Assembly: GCA_016647705.1 (NCBI GenBank)
Contig: CM028335.1
Location: 10,988,905 to 11,052,904, forward strand
Source: Eucommia ulmoides
Taxonomy: Eukaryota > Streptophyta > Magnoliopsida > Garryales > Eucommiaceae
Direction of reading: 5' to 3'
DNA length: 64,000 bases
This document shows, in pieces, positions 36,090 through 48,662 of this stretch; the stretch's first letter is position 1, and each line of letters opens with the position of its first letter. Position numbers and translations under genes: made by a program. The notes under the pieces are model-generated. The model was not told the origin of the DNA. It did no database searches and worked only from the letters and a program-made list of their open reading frames with translations.

Positions 36090-36751
36090 TTCTCTAATTC
36101 AAAATGGTGAAATGTTTCAATTTCAAAATCCAAACTTGATTCAATTTCAAACTCAAAATCGAAAAAGTGAGAGCGAAAGAGAGAGAGAGAGAGTGAGAGA
36201 GGTACCTAGATTGGGAGAAGTCGTCGTCATCGTCACGCCGTGCCTTGCCAACCGTCATCGTCATCATCACCATCGTGTCTAGTTTTACCTCTTCGTCAAC
36301 CTCACTCTCGGTTCCTCCATCCCTCGACCACAGCGGCTAGATCTCAGTTCTAATTGGCCAGATCTGGCCGATTGAGGTTCCAGTTGGCCATTGCGACGTA
36401 ACGAAGAACGATGGACCGGCAGTGCTTCTGTTGCAGGAAGACAGAGCTAAGGGACGACGATTGAGTGAATACGGGAATGGCAACTGGAGGAAGACGGTGA
36501 TAGCGAGATCGGATGAGAGCGAAAGTGAGATAGAGAGAAAGTGAGCGATTGGGTGAGAGAGAGACGGTAGAGAGAGAGAGAGAGAGAGATTTAAGAGTGA
36601 GAGATTTTGAAATTAGGGATATTAGGGTTTTGATTGTAAGGGATATTAAGGTTAGGTTAGTGGAATAATCTGGATCGTTGTTTATGGGAGGTATAAAGAG
36701 TGACTAAGATTTGCCTATAACACTTATGTACGTCCTGTTTTATTATATAGA
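36090..36751 (-). mobile_element. Helitron-like 5' terminus, minus orientation
   Basis: On the minus strand it begins TCTATATAATAAAACAGG at 36751, matching the start at 25913. The adjacent 650 bases hold AGGGATATTAGGGTTTTG and GA-rich runs. The 3' end was not identified. Confidence 0.35.
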
Positions 36752-36769
36752 TAACTCATTCATAAGATC

Positions 36770-37533
36770 GATCATGAAAGGATGTTCATTAGCTCCAAGA
36801 AAGAACTCTAGATCGTCCAAGCGACGTTCCTCTTGACCCTCGTTTCTTACTTTTTTCATCCGCCTAAGATATTGTTGTTTTCACGAAGCGATGGACTATT
36901 TATCTTTTGCCCTTAGGTTGTCACACTAGACATCTTTCAAAGCCTTCTTCTTGCTATACTGCAAGATTGTGTTATCATGTGGGTCTTTTTAGACTGCTTC
37001 TTCTATCCTCTACCATTTGATCCAACATCACAACTCCTTGACTTGTTGGTTAAGTGAGGCAGTCCATTTGGTGGCAAGAAGGTCTACGGAGAGATCTCCA
37101 TCTACATTATCTAACACCATATCCTTGCTAGTTTCACATACTAATCCCAGTTGGGGCATGAAGCACGTGAAAGTTTCTTGTAAGTTTTCTACAAGAAATA
37201 TCAAATTATGTAGCCAAAATTTTTATCTTCTCCCTAGAACATGAACTGCAACTAGAAATATGAAACAAACAGAAAACTAAGGAACATTAGTGTGGTGTTG
37301 ACTAAAGACCCTCAGGATTGAGAATATGTTAATATATTTTTGGGAGTGAAAAATGGTAGTGATCTTAACGTCATTAAAAAATACATATTTATACCTAAAC
37401 CATACTTGCATTTCCTTAATTTGGGGGGAGAACGTCCACGCATTGAATCATCGCTAACCCAACCAAAATGGAGGCCTTGACTCGACAAAAGTCGTGGTGG
37501 AGATAGGGGTTCTCATTTGGCCTTGATTATTAT
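36770..37533 (-). mobile_element. Decayed Tat-like fragment (leader and partial LTR)
   Basis: From about 37270 the sequence TAGTGTGGTGTTGACTAAAGA and the following ATTGAGAATATGTTAATATAT resemble the LTR at 7080-7625 at a distance. The preceding part resembles the leader side. It is very old and incomplete. Confidence 0.35.
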
Positions 37534-39891
37534 TGTTGGCCAAATTATGACCTAGGGGGGGGTGAATTGGGAAGTTTTAAAATCAATTCTGAATTTTTGT
37601 GACCTATTCAAATTTTACTGGATTTTATCTTTGTCAACGAAAGTGTTCTAACGTTATGCACACATAAGCACAAATACATAGAGCAAGGTAGAGAAATTGA
37701 CATAATAGTTTTTATACTAGATCGGCAAGTTATTCTTGCCTACGTCTACTCCATTGAGCTTTTGTAGGGTATTAATCCACTAAATTCAAATCCTCAACTT
37801 AGATAAGAATCAAATCCTTACACCTAGTTTGAGTAAGTTCCTCTTATCCTCAAACACACTTTCACTTGGACTAACTACACTTAATTCCATGCTATATCTC
37901 ACAAAATACTGGAAACTCACTCAAAGCTTCTACCAATAGTTATAAGTATCAAATACACTTTCAAATCGATCTAAGTGAGATAGAAGTGAAAACACAATCA
38001 AAAGATATGCAATTTCAAGTTCGTGTTTGATTTATCTGGTTCAATCAATTAAGCACACGGACATATAATCCAAATAAAAATGATCAAATCTTTTAACTCG
38101 TTTTAATCAATATTATAGTATTCGAGTTCAAGGCATGAGTTTTGAGAAACGATTTTTCAATTATAAAAAATACTAAAAGATCAAGAGTTACAATTTCAAT
38201 TTAAGTATAGAATATGGAGATCTAATCAAATAATAATCATAGGTATAACATAGATTAGATCAACAAATAGTCATAAAGATATTTAAACTGATCTAAAATA
38301 AGGGTAGATCTTTACTGGGATTTCAAATTGAAGATTATCAACCAAAGGAATCTAGCCCGGAAACGCAATGCAGCTCAATCAAATAGAGATTATTTTTTTG
38401 AATTTTAATCTCCAGTTGGGTTTTTTAAGAAGGTAAAAGTGTAGTATATTTTTCAGTAAATTTTCTCTCTTCTTAATCTTTATCTTGATATTTTAAATAT
38501 AATTTTCGTGCATTTAATAATCCATTTTTTAGAAAATACCAACAGTCATAAAAAATTGGATTTTTTTACCAAATTTTAAGGCCTTTGACTATTGACCCCT
38601 AATATTAGCCCATGTAAATATAACTTTTGACCAATAAATGAGAACACAAATCAACCTAGGTACAAGTCAAAAGGTAAAAATATTGACCAGACTTCCCATG
38701 AGTCAAAATGTTTTACCGAACATTTCATACGATCTGAAAAAATAGGGACCAAAGTAGAAATTCGATAAAACCAATAAATTCTAAAATTTTATCCATAATT
38801 TTTTTTTTCAAAATATTTCTATTAATTATATATCATTTAAGAATTTAAAATATTTAAGGAAGATTTTTTTATTAAAAACGATGCCAAAAGATTTTCATAA
38901 AATGTTTACGAAAATTCAAAATCTGACATGATTCGATCAACTGATCTGATCACATTTCAAAACATTCCAACCTCCTAAACTAAATGGTTGACTAACTTGA
39001 TCATTCAATCGATCGACTTGTTCAAAACCAGTTTTTGACCTACTACTTTCAATAGTGGACTGGACTATCAATTCGGTCAACTGACTTAGTCGTTAGGGGT
39101 ATGCAATCCAACTGCCTAACCCAATGCACCTGCGTAACCTGTCCGACCCGAGCCCGATTACTACGGTTAATGCACTGAATGGGTCAGTCACAGGATGAGT
39201 TGATCCTTCTATTCCAAGTCGCGAGTCGGTCGCTAGGTTTAATCCAAGTCCATCCGAAGCAACTCGACCCGACCGCACTCCCACTTAAATAAGATTTTTC
39301 TAGGGTTTTCTCATTCATTTCGTTCACATCAGTTGTCTGATCTCTATACTCCCTCTTTCATTCTGTCCTTGTTTACACTCTCTCGTTCAATGGATTCCCA
39401 ACGGGCATGACAAAATCTCTTCAGCAACTTTGTCTCTTCAATTCAAAGCCCTAATCATCAATTCATCATCTTGTGACTTGTGGCTATGATGGACCTGACG
39501 GTGTGAGACAGAAACGATGACCAACGAGACAGCGACGTCGCACCAACGGTGAGTACTAATGATTAGTGTTTGTTTATGCTTTGATTTATATGGATTCATG
39601 CTAGATTATTACTTTGATTTTCTGAAAACCTAGTTTAGTGTTTATTTGTGTTTTGATTTTTATTGGATTAATACTCGATTTAGTTCACCCAAGTTGCAAC
39701 CAATCAAATTGTATCCAACCGAAACCGACCAGGATCTGAACAACCCACGAAATATCGATTGTAGGCTATACTTCGGTCGGCAGCGGTTTGAAATTGATGA
39801 CCTGAACATTGTCAGGTCGGGTCTTGGATCCATCTAAAATCTAGCCCACCCAATCCGTGCACACCCTATTAGTCGTGATTCAAAAAATTCA
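37534..39891 (+). mobile_element. Third copia-like LTR, incomplete, with a hAT element inside
   Basis: It starts TGTTGGCCAAATTATGACC followed by GGGGGGTGAATTGGGAAG, as in the two solo LTRs, and carries the later GATCGAC/GTCAACTGACT block near 39000-39090. A 775-bp hAT element sits at 39094-39868 and a PIF/Harbinger-like element follows at 39892. The expected ATCAACA end was not found, so its right part is missing or very changed. Confidence 0.55.
39094..39868. mobile_element. hAT-type non-autonomous element, 775 bp
   Basis: TTAGTCGT is present on both sides (39086-39093 and 39869-39876), a perfect 8-bp target duplication. The ends are short inverted repeats (TAGGGGTATGCA left; TGCACACCCTA right). 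The 8-bp duplication and these ends fit hAT elements. No transposase frame is present. Confidence 0.85.
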
Positions 39892-40047
39892 GGCCCCGTT
39901 TGGTTAGTGTTCCCAACCAAACCCAACCCAATCCAACCCAAAAATTTTGGGTTTGATTTTTGGGAACGCGTTTGGCAAACACAAAACTCAACCCAACCCA
40001 ACCCAAAAAATAGGAATTGATTCTCAAAATCCTAAAGAAATCAGAAA

Positions 40048-40082
<35 letters not shown>

Positions 40083-40518
40083 TTTCTTTTTGTGCCCAAA
40101 AAATTCAACCCAAAATTCTCAACTTCCATCTTCATCTGCCGGCCGACCACCACCACCCGCCGCTGTCTGCCGTCGCCGATCACCGTCTGGCGACCATCGC
40201 CGGCGACCTTCCACCGTCTCCGGCCACCGTCCGGCGACCTTCCGCCGTCTCCGGCCACCGTCCGGCGACCTTCCGCCGCCGCCGGCCACCGTCTGGCCAC
40301 CGTCGTCGCCGCCGCCAAACACAAAAAAAAAATTCAAAAAAAGAAAATTAATTTTAGGATAAAATCGTTACCAAACACATTCTGTTCTCAACACAAAACA
40401 AGAATTATCGTTACCAAACGCAATTCTGTTTCCAAAATTCTCAACTCAATCCAATTCAACTCAACTTAACCCATTCCTGTTGGGTTTAGAAAAGTGGAAA
40501 CACTAACCAAACGCCACC
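39892..40518. mobile_element. PIF/Harbinger-like MITE, 627 bp
   Basis: Inverted ends GGCCCCGTTTGGTTAGTG and CACTAACCAAACGCCACC, with TCA on both sides (39889-39891 and 40519-40521). The interior has a poly(A) run (40049-40079) and GC-rich CCGGCCACCGTC-type tandem repeats (40140-40315). The proline-rich frames over these repeats are not genes. Confidence 0.85.
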
Positions 40519-40521
40519 TCA

Positions 40522-40829
40522 GTTTCCTGTATAATTCCGTCGACTATATGTGATATATATTGTGTATGAGATAGTGATGGTTTTAACGGGCCAAGCTCAT
40601 AATTGGTTTAGCACCAAAGCAGAAATGGGCCCAACTATTGGGTCAAACCCCACTAGGATGGAATTGGACAATTTTGTTTTAAAGTTTTGTGGGCTAGGCA
40701 CCTGGCACCTGGCTAGTGCTCAATTGATAGCTGACAGTGGTCACTCTCAACGGACAGATTTATGTGGTGGTTCCTTCCCTTGGATTCTAAAGAAAGGGAG
40801 ATGTGCCAGTACTACCCATTAGTAACTTC
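40522..40829. other. Spacer between two MITEs
   Basis: About 300 bases. The frame at 40550-40822 has no recognisable features. It may be remaining sequence of the copia-like LTR. Confidence 0.4.
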
Positions 40830-41512
40830 GGCCCGTTTGGTAACCATTTCCATCCCATTCCATTCCCAGATTTTTGAAAATTCTGTTTGGGAATAGCGTT
40901 TGGTAATTTTTGTTTCCGTTTCCATTTCATTCCCATTTGAGAATTGTGCCCACTTTTTTCTTAAGAAATGAGAAACAAAAAAAAGTTGTTTCTCATTATT
41001 CCCATTCCATTCCCAAAACCCATGGTCACTATTCACCTACCGGCCGACCACCGCCCGCCGCCGCCGGTCATCTCCGACGACCGTCGCCGGTCACCGTCCG
41101 GCCGGAAATTTTTCGGCCACTTCCGGCAGTCGCCGGCGACGGCGCCATTGTCTTCCGGCCGACGTCGCCGGCGCCACCGCCGTCCGGTCATCGCCGGCGG
41201 GGGGCACCGCTGTCTCCGACGCCGGAGAACCGTCGACGGCCGTTACCGGAGTGCCGGCTGGGCGTCGCCGAAACACCGCCGGCCGGCGGCGACGGCGCCA
41301 CCGCCGTCAGGCCAAAACAGAAAAGAAAAAAAAAAAAAAAAGATTTTAGGATAAAATCGTTACCAAACACAATTCCCTTCCCAAAACAAAAAAAAAATTA
41401 TCGTTACCAAACGCGATTCTATTCCCAAAAAGAAAACAAAATTCCCATCCCATCCCATCCCATTCTCATCCCACTGCTGGAATGGAAACAGAAACGGTTA
41501 CCAAACGCCACC
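40830..41512. mobile_element. PIF/Harbinger-like MITE, 683 bp
   Basis: Inverted ends GGCCCGTTTGGTAACC and GGTTACCAAACGCCACC, with TTC on both sides (40827-40829 and 41513-41515). The interior (41040-41310) is GC-rich with CCGCCGG repeats, and the frames there are simple-sequence artefacts. Confidence 0.85.
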
Positions 41513-41571
41513 TTCAATACCATTTTCGCCCTTCAAATTCTGGCCCCACCCTCCCATTTTAGGGTAACTTA

Positions 41572-42336
41572 GGCCCATTTGGTAACCGTCGTGCTCATTC
41601 CATGCAGTAGGATGGGAATAGAATAGGATGAGAATTATATTTCCTTCTTGGGAGCAGAATTGCATTTGGTAATGACATAATTCTGTTTTGATTTGGGAAC
41701 AGAATCATGTTTGGTAACGACATAATCTATTTTAGTCTTAGAAATCCAGAACGAACCCTAAAACATAATAAAGAAATCATCAAGCAATTGAATAACCACA
41801 ATCAAGAAATTACCAAGCAATTGAACCCTAAACCCCAATCGAAATCAAAATCCTAAACCTCAATCGAAATCAAAATTCTAAACCCTAATCGCAACCTAAA
41901 TTGAAATCGAAATCAAGACCCCAATCGGAATCGAAATCGAAACCCTAATTGAAATCGACGAAATCGAAATCGAAATATCCTAAATCGAAATTGACGAAAT
42001 TGAAACCTGAGTAGATTTCAATTTAGGGTCGAAATCAAAATCGAAATACACTAAATCGAAATCGATTTCGAATCGAAACCAGGCGAAATCGAATCGAAAC
42101 CCTATTTCGATTTGTTAAGATGACAAAGACGACGCAGAAGCAGACAAAGACGCTGAAGACGACAAAGGAGCAAACAAACACGAAGACGACGAAGGAGCAG
42201 ACAAAGACGACGAAATCGAAACCTGAGCAGACAACGAAGAATCGGATGCGAAGAACATTTTGATTTCAAAATCGAAATCGAAATCTGAGCAGATGAATCG
42301 ACGCGAAGCTCATTGAAGAAGAAAAGAAAAAAGAAG

Positions 42337-42367
<31 letters not shown>

Positions 42368-42635
42368 TTACAACTTTAAGAGGGGATCTCACTAACAATT
42401 TTGAAAATGACAGTCGTGTCCCTTTTTTAGGCTGAGAATGGGATGGGAAATCTTGGGAACAATTTTTTTTTTTTTTGTTTCTCAAGTCTATATAAAAAAG
42501 TAGGCACAATTCTCATTTTGGAATGGAATGGAAACAGAAACAAAAAAGTGGAATGGGATACCAAATGCTGTGCCCAAAAAAAATGTAGGAATGGGATGAG
42601 AATTCCTGGGAACGAAACGGTTACCAAATGTCACC
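41572..42635. mobile_element. PIF/Harbinger-like non-autonomous DNA element, 1064 bp
   Basis: Ends GGCCCATTTGGTAACCG and CGGTTACCAAATGTCACC, with TTA on both sides (41569-41571 and 42636-42638). The interior has GAAATCGAAATCG repeats and a purine run at 42323-42365. It is close in length and order to the copy at 30020-31096. Confidence 0.85.
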
Positions 42636-42638
42636 TTA

Positions 42639-43396
42639 AGTTACTTAACCATAAAATGGGTTTAAAATTTGACCACCTATTATCTTACTAAATAATTCTT
42701 TTTTTTGTTTTTTGACAAATAAATAAATAATATTTACAAATTTAAAAAAAAAAAACAAAAAAAAAAACAATAATTAGTTCTTTAATCTCCATCTAGGAAG
42801 CTCGAACACGGACATGCGTGTCGTGTGCGAGACGTGAGTAAGACAAATTTAAAAAAATAGAATACAGGTGGTTAGTGTACGACTATATATTATAATCATA
42901 GATAACTATTTTAAAAAATCATAAATATATTTATATTAAGGGTAAAGAAGTCAATAATTAAAAGATAATTCTTTCGTATATTTAAGATTAAAATCAAACA
43001 AATGTTAAATTAATATTGTCAATTTTATTTTCCATGATATCATTTTACTTGGGGCTAATAACCTAATGGACTCAATAGGAGCATTGATCTATCGGTTTAT
43101 CCCAATCAAATTTAACTGAACCAATTAAACCTTCAAGTAATATTAATTATGCCGATTAATCCTATTTTTAAAATAGCCCATTATTCACTGCCAATAATTT
43201 CTTTTACAAATTCAGAATCATATATTTGACAACATCTCTTTCCATACCATAAATGTAGGGATATTTACCAAATTAAAACTAAACCACTTTTATGTTCTTA
43301 AAATAGCTATAGTGTTTTCTTGATTTGATTATAAATTTATGATCGTGAAATCAATAGCTTCAAAATGATACCAAAATCAACAATTTTTCATCAGTA
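42639..43396. other. AT-rich region, no supported gene
   Basis: Nothing recognisable apart from homopolymer runs. Confidence 0.5.
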
Positions 43397-43870
43397 TAGA
43401 GTTAATGTTGAATTCAACATGGAAAAAAAAAACATTATTGAATTCAACAAATACTAAATTTTACACCAACAAACATATAAATGGATATCGTTTTGAATAT
43501 AAATTTATGGCAAATATAAAACTGTGTTCGGATCATCAAAATGACTATTTTATCACAGTATATTGTTATTTTTCTTGCATTACAATTTCACATTTAAAAT
43601 CCCTAAAAATATAAAGTCACGAGTTGATCAATATTCATACTTATCTTAGATGAAAAGATAAATTAAAATATTAGTCAATTCGCAACTCCATATTTTTAGG
43701 GATTTTAAATGGGAAATTGTCACCGGAGAAAAATAATAATAAACTTTGATATAATGATTGTTTTGATGATTCAAACATATAGGTTCAAAACAACATCTCT
43801 TTATTTATATTTGTTTTTGTATAATTTAATATTTGTTGAATTCAACACAATGATGAATTATGTATTTAAG
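43397..43870. repeat. Foldback (inverted-repeat) element
   Basis: GTTGAATTCAAC occurs near both ends (43407 and 43838). The inner arms are complementary (CACATTTAAAATCCCTAAAA at 43579 against TTTTTAGGGATTTTAAAT at 43694). The centre is near 43650. It is a probable MITE of unknown superfamily. Confidence 0.6.
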
Positions 43871-44161
43871 TCAACGTGGTGTTCAGTCTAATTTTTTGTA
43901 ATTTTTTTCATTTAATTATGTTCAACATTTTTTACAATAATAACACAATAGATGTAGTCGCTTCAAAGTAAATTCTCCCTAGGTACGACTATTCAATTAA
44001 ATTATCCATTTCGAATTGTCTTAAGGACTCAAACCCTATTGTCATTCATTTCTTTATTTTATTAATAAAACTTATATTTCTTTTCTTTTTTCTTTTTCTT
44101 TTTTCTTTTTTTTTTGTTTTTACAAAAAAAAAATAACAAATAAGTTCAATGGGTTTAAAAC
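43871..44161. other. AT-rich spacer
   Basis: No gene is seen. Confidence 0.5.
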
Positions 44162-44949
44162 TGTTGGTGCGTAAAACTGATACACACCTCGAGTACGGTC
44201 CAGTTAGATGACAGATGAGTTCTCTTATTGAAGTGGAGTCGTGGGTTGAAAAGTCCTTGCGTGGGCTGTGTTGGGTCCTGGGATGACTGTTTTGCTGTGT
44301 CTAGAGTCCTCATCCTTAGGGAATGTACTTACAGAAGGCTCAGACCGGGGTTTGTCCCGGTGAAGCCCATCCGGCGTGGTAATCAGTACTCAGGGAGAAA
44401 ATATACAGAATTTAGCAAGTAAACAAATGAACTCGCACATAATATAAGTGTATTCAAGCATACCTCGAGCTTACATAGCCCCCGATATGTATAGGCGTTG
44501 GAGATGATTAGTCGGGCCTAAATACGATTAATTAGTCGAAACCCTATGTTTAGCCGATAATCCGGGGCGTTTGGAAGATAATCATTGGGCTTGGGCTTTT
44601 GGGCCCATTTGGCTAAGCCCGCGACCTTTGTCAGGCTTTGCGACGGTGAGCTATTAGAGGAGAACGGAGATCCGTGGAGTCTTGGTAAAGAAACAAGGTA
44701 AAAAAGGGAACCGGTTGAGGTGAATAACTGAGTCCCTGAAACTGATCACCGAGAGCATGGCTCAGAGCGGCACGTCCCTACGGGGCTCCTCGGTCCTCCT
44801 TGGGTGCAAATGAGCTTCCAGGGAGGAGTCGTAGTCGGTGTATGCTCCAGCGTGGCTTTGTAGATTCTGGAATATGTCCCTGTCATTGCAAGGGTTGACA
44901 CGTGGTTGGATCCCAAGTGTTGACTCAGAGGTACCCAAAAATACCCTTA
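44162..44949 (-). repeat. 3' LTR of the gag-only gypsy element
   Basis: 788 bases, a direct repeat of 48663-49454. The polypurine tract lies on its internal side. Confidence 0.85.
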
Positions 44950-45061
44950 TTAGTTGCCCCCTTAGCCCTGTGTGGCGAGGGAAACGAGGCGGTTAGGGAT
45001 ATTAATTCCTAGCTGAAATAGGAGTCCTGGAGACTTCGGAGCGCGAGAAACACCTTTGATT

Positions 45062-45298
45062 GACATTTTTTCAAGAGTTAGTTTTTTCTTGAAGAGTTTA
45101 TTCGAAATAGGCCTCTATACGGTCGGGGTCTGGGGTCAGGTAGCATGACAGGACAGTCCTGAGTTTCTTCGATTTTCAGGATGTAATTTTTCAAGAGTTG
45201 AAGTTTTTTAGAGGAGTTAATTTAAAATACGCTCCGCTACGGCCAGGGTTAGGTAGCACGGCAAGGCGACCCTGAATTTTTTCAAATTTCAGGGCGAC
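45062..45298. repeat. Two imperfect tandem repeats of about 120 bases inside the gypsy element
   Basis: Each unit has TTTTTCAAGAGTT, then GAAATAGGC/AAAATACGC, a CTACGG(T/C)C(A/G)GGG block and CCTGA(G/A)TTT near its end. Confidence 0.65.
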
Positions 45299-45520
45299 AC
45301 ACGTTGACCGTGAACAAGCCTTGAGCATGGACTGACCTTCACTGCGAAGAGAATTGAGACGAGCTTGAGAGGGGGAGCGCGCGCCGAGCGCACGAGGAGT
45401 TGAGTCACCCTTGAGTATACCGCAGGACAGGCTGGCCCCCAGTAGGGGCTGCTAGCCCTTTGGGGACCAGCACCTACTGGTCCCCAAGGGGCCAACAGGA
45501 GGGGGGAGCCCTCCCACTCC

Positions 45521-45584
<64 letters not shown>
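45521..45584. repeat. (TTA)n microsatellite
   Basis: About 21 units in the non-coding interior of the gypsy element. Confidence 0.95.
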
Positions 45585-45588
<4 letters not shown>

Positions 45589-46310
45589 TTTATTTTATTT
45601 TCATACTATTTTTTTTTTTTTTTTTAATTTTATAGGGGAGAATTTGAGATAGACCCCCATCTGCACCCAGCCGCCCTGAGGCAGCACTGCAGGACAAGGG
45701 GAGCTGATTAGACAACGCCGGCCCGAGAAGATATGGTGCAATTTCTGGACGACACTCCTAGACGACGTTCTTGGAGAAGGTTATCATTGGACCTTACCGG
45801 CTAGAGGTAGCACGGCAGGGCGGTGTCTGTCGCTACCCGGACCCTACCAGCTAGTAGTAGCGTGACAAGGTGATGCCCGTCAAAATTGATAGTTCCGACT
45901 ACAGGGCACTAAGGTTGAACCTCTAGACGGTACCACGCACAAGGGCGCCGAGGCGGACAATGCTAACGAGGGGCCCCCAAGGAGGGCGAGATTGACTCCA
46001 CTTCTCCTCGCATAGACGCCCCTCGCAACGAGGGCAGAGAGGACTAAGCTCGGACCCTTACTTTTTCAAGACTTAGGATTTTATTGACTCATTTTCACTT
46101 ATTCTGGTTTTTCTGCGCGCGAGCACATTCCCTTTTAGAATGTTGGACTTATAGTCGACTAGTGGGGAAAGGTACTTAGCTGCAGGTCCTCAGACCAGAT
46201 CAATGCCCCGCTCTTGGTGGATGACCTTAGTTTGTCCCCGAATACAGACTATTGACTTCCAAAGAGGGTCTGGTTGTCACCCTCGACGTTGAGCGCTGTA
46301 ATGAGACTTG

Positions 46311-46505
46311 TGGAGAGTTACTCGCAACGCCAAGAGTCGGGATGTTGGGTGGAGAATTATCCGTGACTCAAGAGGTCGGAATACAATCGTGGAGAATCAT
46401 TCACGACGTCGAGAGCCAAGATACGACTCAGGGGGTCGAAATGCAATCGTGGAGAATCACTCGAGACGCCAGGAGCCGGGACGTGACTCAGGGGGTCGAA
46501 ATGCC
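46311..46505. repeat. Tandem repeats in the gypsy interior
   Basis: The two clearest units, at 46389 and 46449 (period 60), both read TGGAGAATCA...GACTCAGGGGGTCGAAATG. Shorter related units precede them from 46311. Confidence 0.8.
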
Positions 46506-46751
46506 GTTGACCGGAGAAAATTGCGTGAAAGTAGGATTTCCCAAATTCAAAGATCAAAAAAAGAAAGACCATTCTGGGTTCAGATGCGCACCTTAATAGA
46601 AAAAAGCATATTGCACAAAACACATTCTTTATTTTGATAAGCAAAACTACAACACTTTGTACATACTGGAAGTTGTTCACAAAAGTGGATCGTCACTACA
46701 GAAGTTGCACTTTAGCTAGTCAGCATTCCGCAGGTACTTGAGTGGCATATT

Positions 46752-47979
46752 CTATTTTGTTTCAAGATCGTATGTGCCCGAACGTGCGACCCTGGTGACT
46801 CTATATGTCCCCGGAGTTGAATCCTCCGTGGATGTGGTTGATTTCACCATCCACGCATTGGCAATCTTCTCCGGCCTCAGCCCCCCAGGGCGGTGGATAG
46901 TTGCAGTTTTTCCTTCTTCTCTAGGCCCGAGGCTCTCCCTATAGTTCATCCCCGTCAGGCTGCTCTTGATTTTCTCTCCGAACGTAGTTCCGGAGATAGT
47001 CTCTTTAGACAAGAGTTTCAATCTCCTGCCAGAGCTGGAAATACTTCTCTGTGGGGTGACCTTGATCTTGGTGGAACTCACAGTATTGAGTCATCGATCT
47101 CCCAACCGGTCTTCCCCTCAGGGGCGGCGAAGGAGAGAAGAAGTCTTACCTAGAGTTTTCTGCGAAGACGATGACCATTGAGGCCGTGAGTGGGGTGAAC
47201 TCTGGTTGGTAACGCCCTAGAGGAGGAAGTGGCCTCTTGTCTCCGGGCAGGGGTCTAAACCTCCCTTCAGCTCGTAATCTTCTTGAGCCTTGGACTTGAT
47301 TTAAACCTCCATTCCCTGGTTCCCTTGGCTTGTTTGCTCCTATCTGCCATCTCCTGGTTGTAGCACGGAGGTCAGCACCATGGAATCCAGTCTCACGGTC
47401 TATAGCTTTATCGAGTGTGAGAGCAGGGTTAGAGCAGAGATCGTAGGATAATCTCTGATGCTGGAACCCATCAACAAAGGCATTTAGCATAATAGCGTCA
47501 GGAAGGTCATCGCACAAATTTGCTTCTCGGTAGAAACGCTCAACGTAAGCACCCAAAAATTCAGTGGGATCTTACCGAAGAGTGATGATATGACCCACAG
47601 TCCTTGGCCTCCGCTGGGAATAGATGAAACAAGTCAGGAACAACTGCTCGAGTCCCTTGAAGATGAAGATGGACGCTAGCCTCAAACTCTGGAACCACGA
47701 TCTTGCAACACCTATAAAGGTGATGGAAAATGTTCTGCACCACAAAGCTACAGAGGCCACCTATATGTCCATATGAGACTTGAACATAGACAGGTGGTCA
47801 ACAGGATCTGAGGTCCCATCATACGGACACATCTGGGGTTGGGTGAAGTGCCTTGACGCTACTTCTTCCAAAACCTCATTTACAAAAGGAGAATTCACCT
47901 CCGGAATAACATTTGGTCCTTCCCGGCCTTCTTGCACCTCTTGGAGACGGGCTTCCATGTTGGCCAGGCGGCGCTCCAC
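46752..47979 (-). mobile_element. gag remnant of the gag-only gypsy element
   Basis: Minus-strand frames carry a head with a coiled-coil-like MERRLANMEARLQEVQEGRE, then CPYDGTSDPVDHLSMFKSHM, the classical plant gypsy gag start of the core domain. Further on are MGAYVERFYREANLCDDLP and LNAFVDGFQHQRLSYDL, again typical gag core, followed by an Arg/Pro-rich stretch and a zinc-knuckle-like part near 46.97-47.09 kb. It reads in the direction of the LTRs and is broken in several places. Confidence 0.75.
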
Positions 47980-48662
47980 AGTCTTCCCTGCTCAAGGCTC
48001 TCTCTCGATTCGACTGTCCACAGCTCGGGCCGCAGGGTGATGGAAAGGAGGTGAGTAGGAGTCAACCTCATGATCACGCCGACCTCTATAATCGGACTTG
48101 GTAGGCCGATGAAGATCATGACCATTAGGGGACACCGACATATCCCTTGGCATAAATTCATGTGGCAGGAGAAGTGGAGATCTTTGCATTGTAGGGCAGC
48201 CCTCTCCTGTCCTGCAAACTCAAGGTTGCGAGGCAGAGGGCGGTCATCGGGCTCCTACCTATTTGGAGTGTCCACGAAAATATCGTGATCTTGAGGTAGC
48301 CCCTCGGGCATTGTGACCTAGAGGGCTGGTCCACCCTTAGTAGAGCGCGAGGATGAGTTGTATATTTGACTTAAACTCTTACATTTGACGTTCAAAGATA
48401 TCAACCCGAGATGCCTCCACAGCTCTTGAGGTTTGTCCCACAACCCCAGGTGGTAGAGTGGATAGTCTTGCCTGACCATTGGAGGGGCAACTATCCTCAT
48501 TGGTAGGAGTTGGTGGGTATGCGCTTGGATTTTTCGACATGTCTTCTCGTTCTTCTGTTTTATGTCTATATAACTAGACCATGTGATCACTCAAGCTCAA
48601 TTGAGCAGAGAGCAGTGATCAGGGGAAGGCTTTTTGCTCAGTTCTCACAAACGGCGCCAAAC

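Noticed and set aside
39869-41572. Pro/Arg-rich frames up to 220 residues
   Set aside because: They lie in GC-rich tandem repeats inside two MITEs with defined ends.
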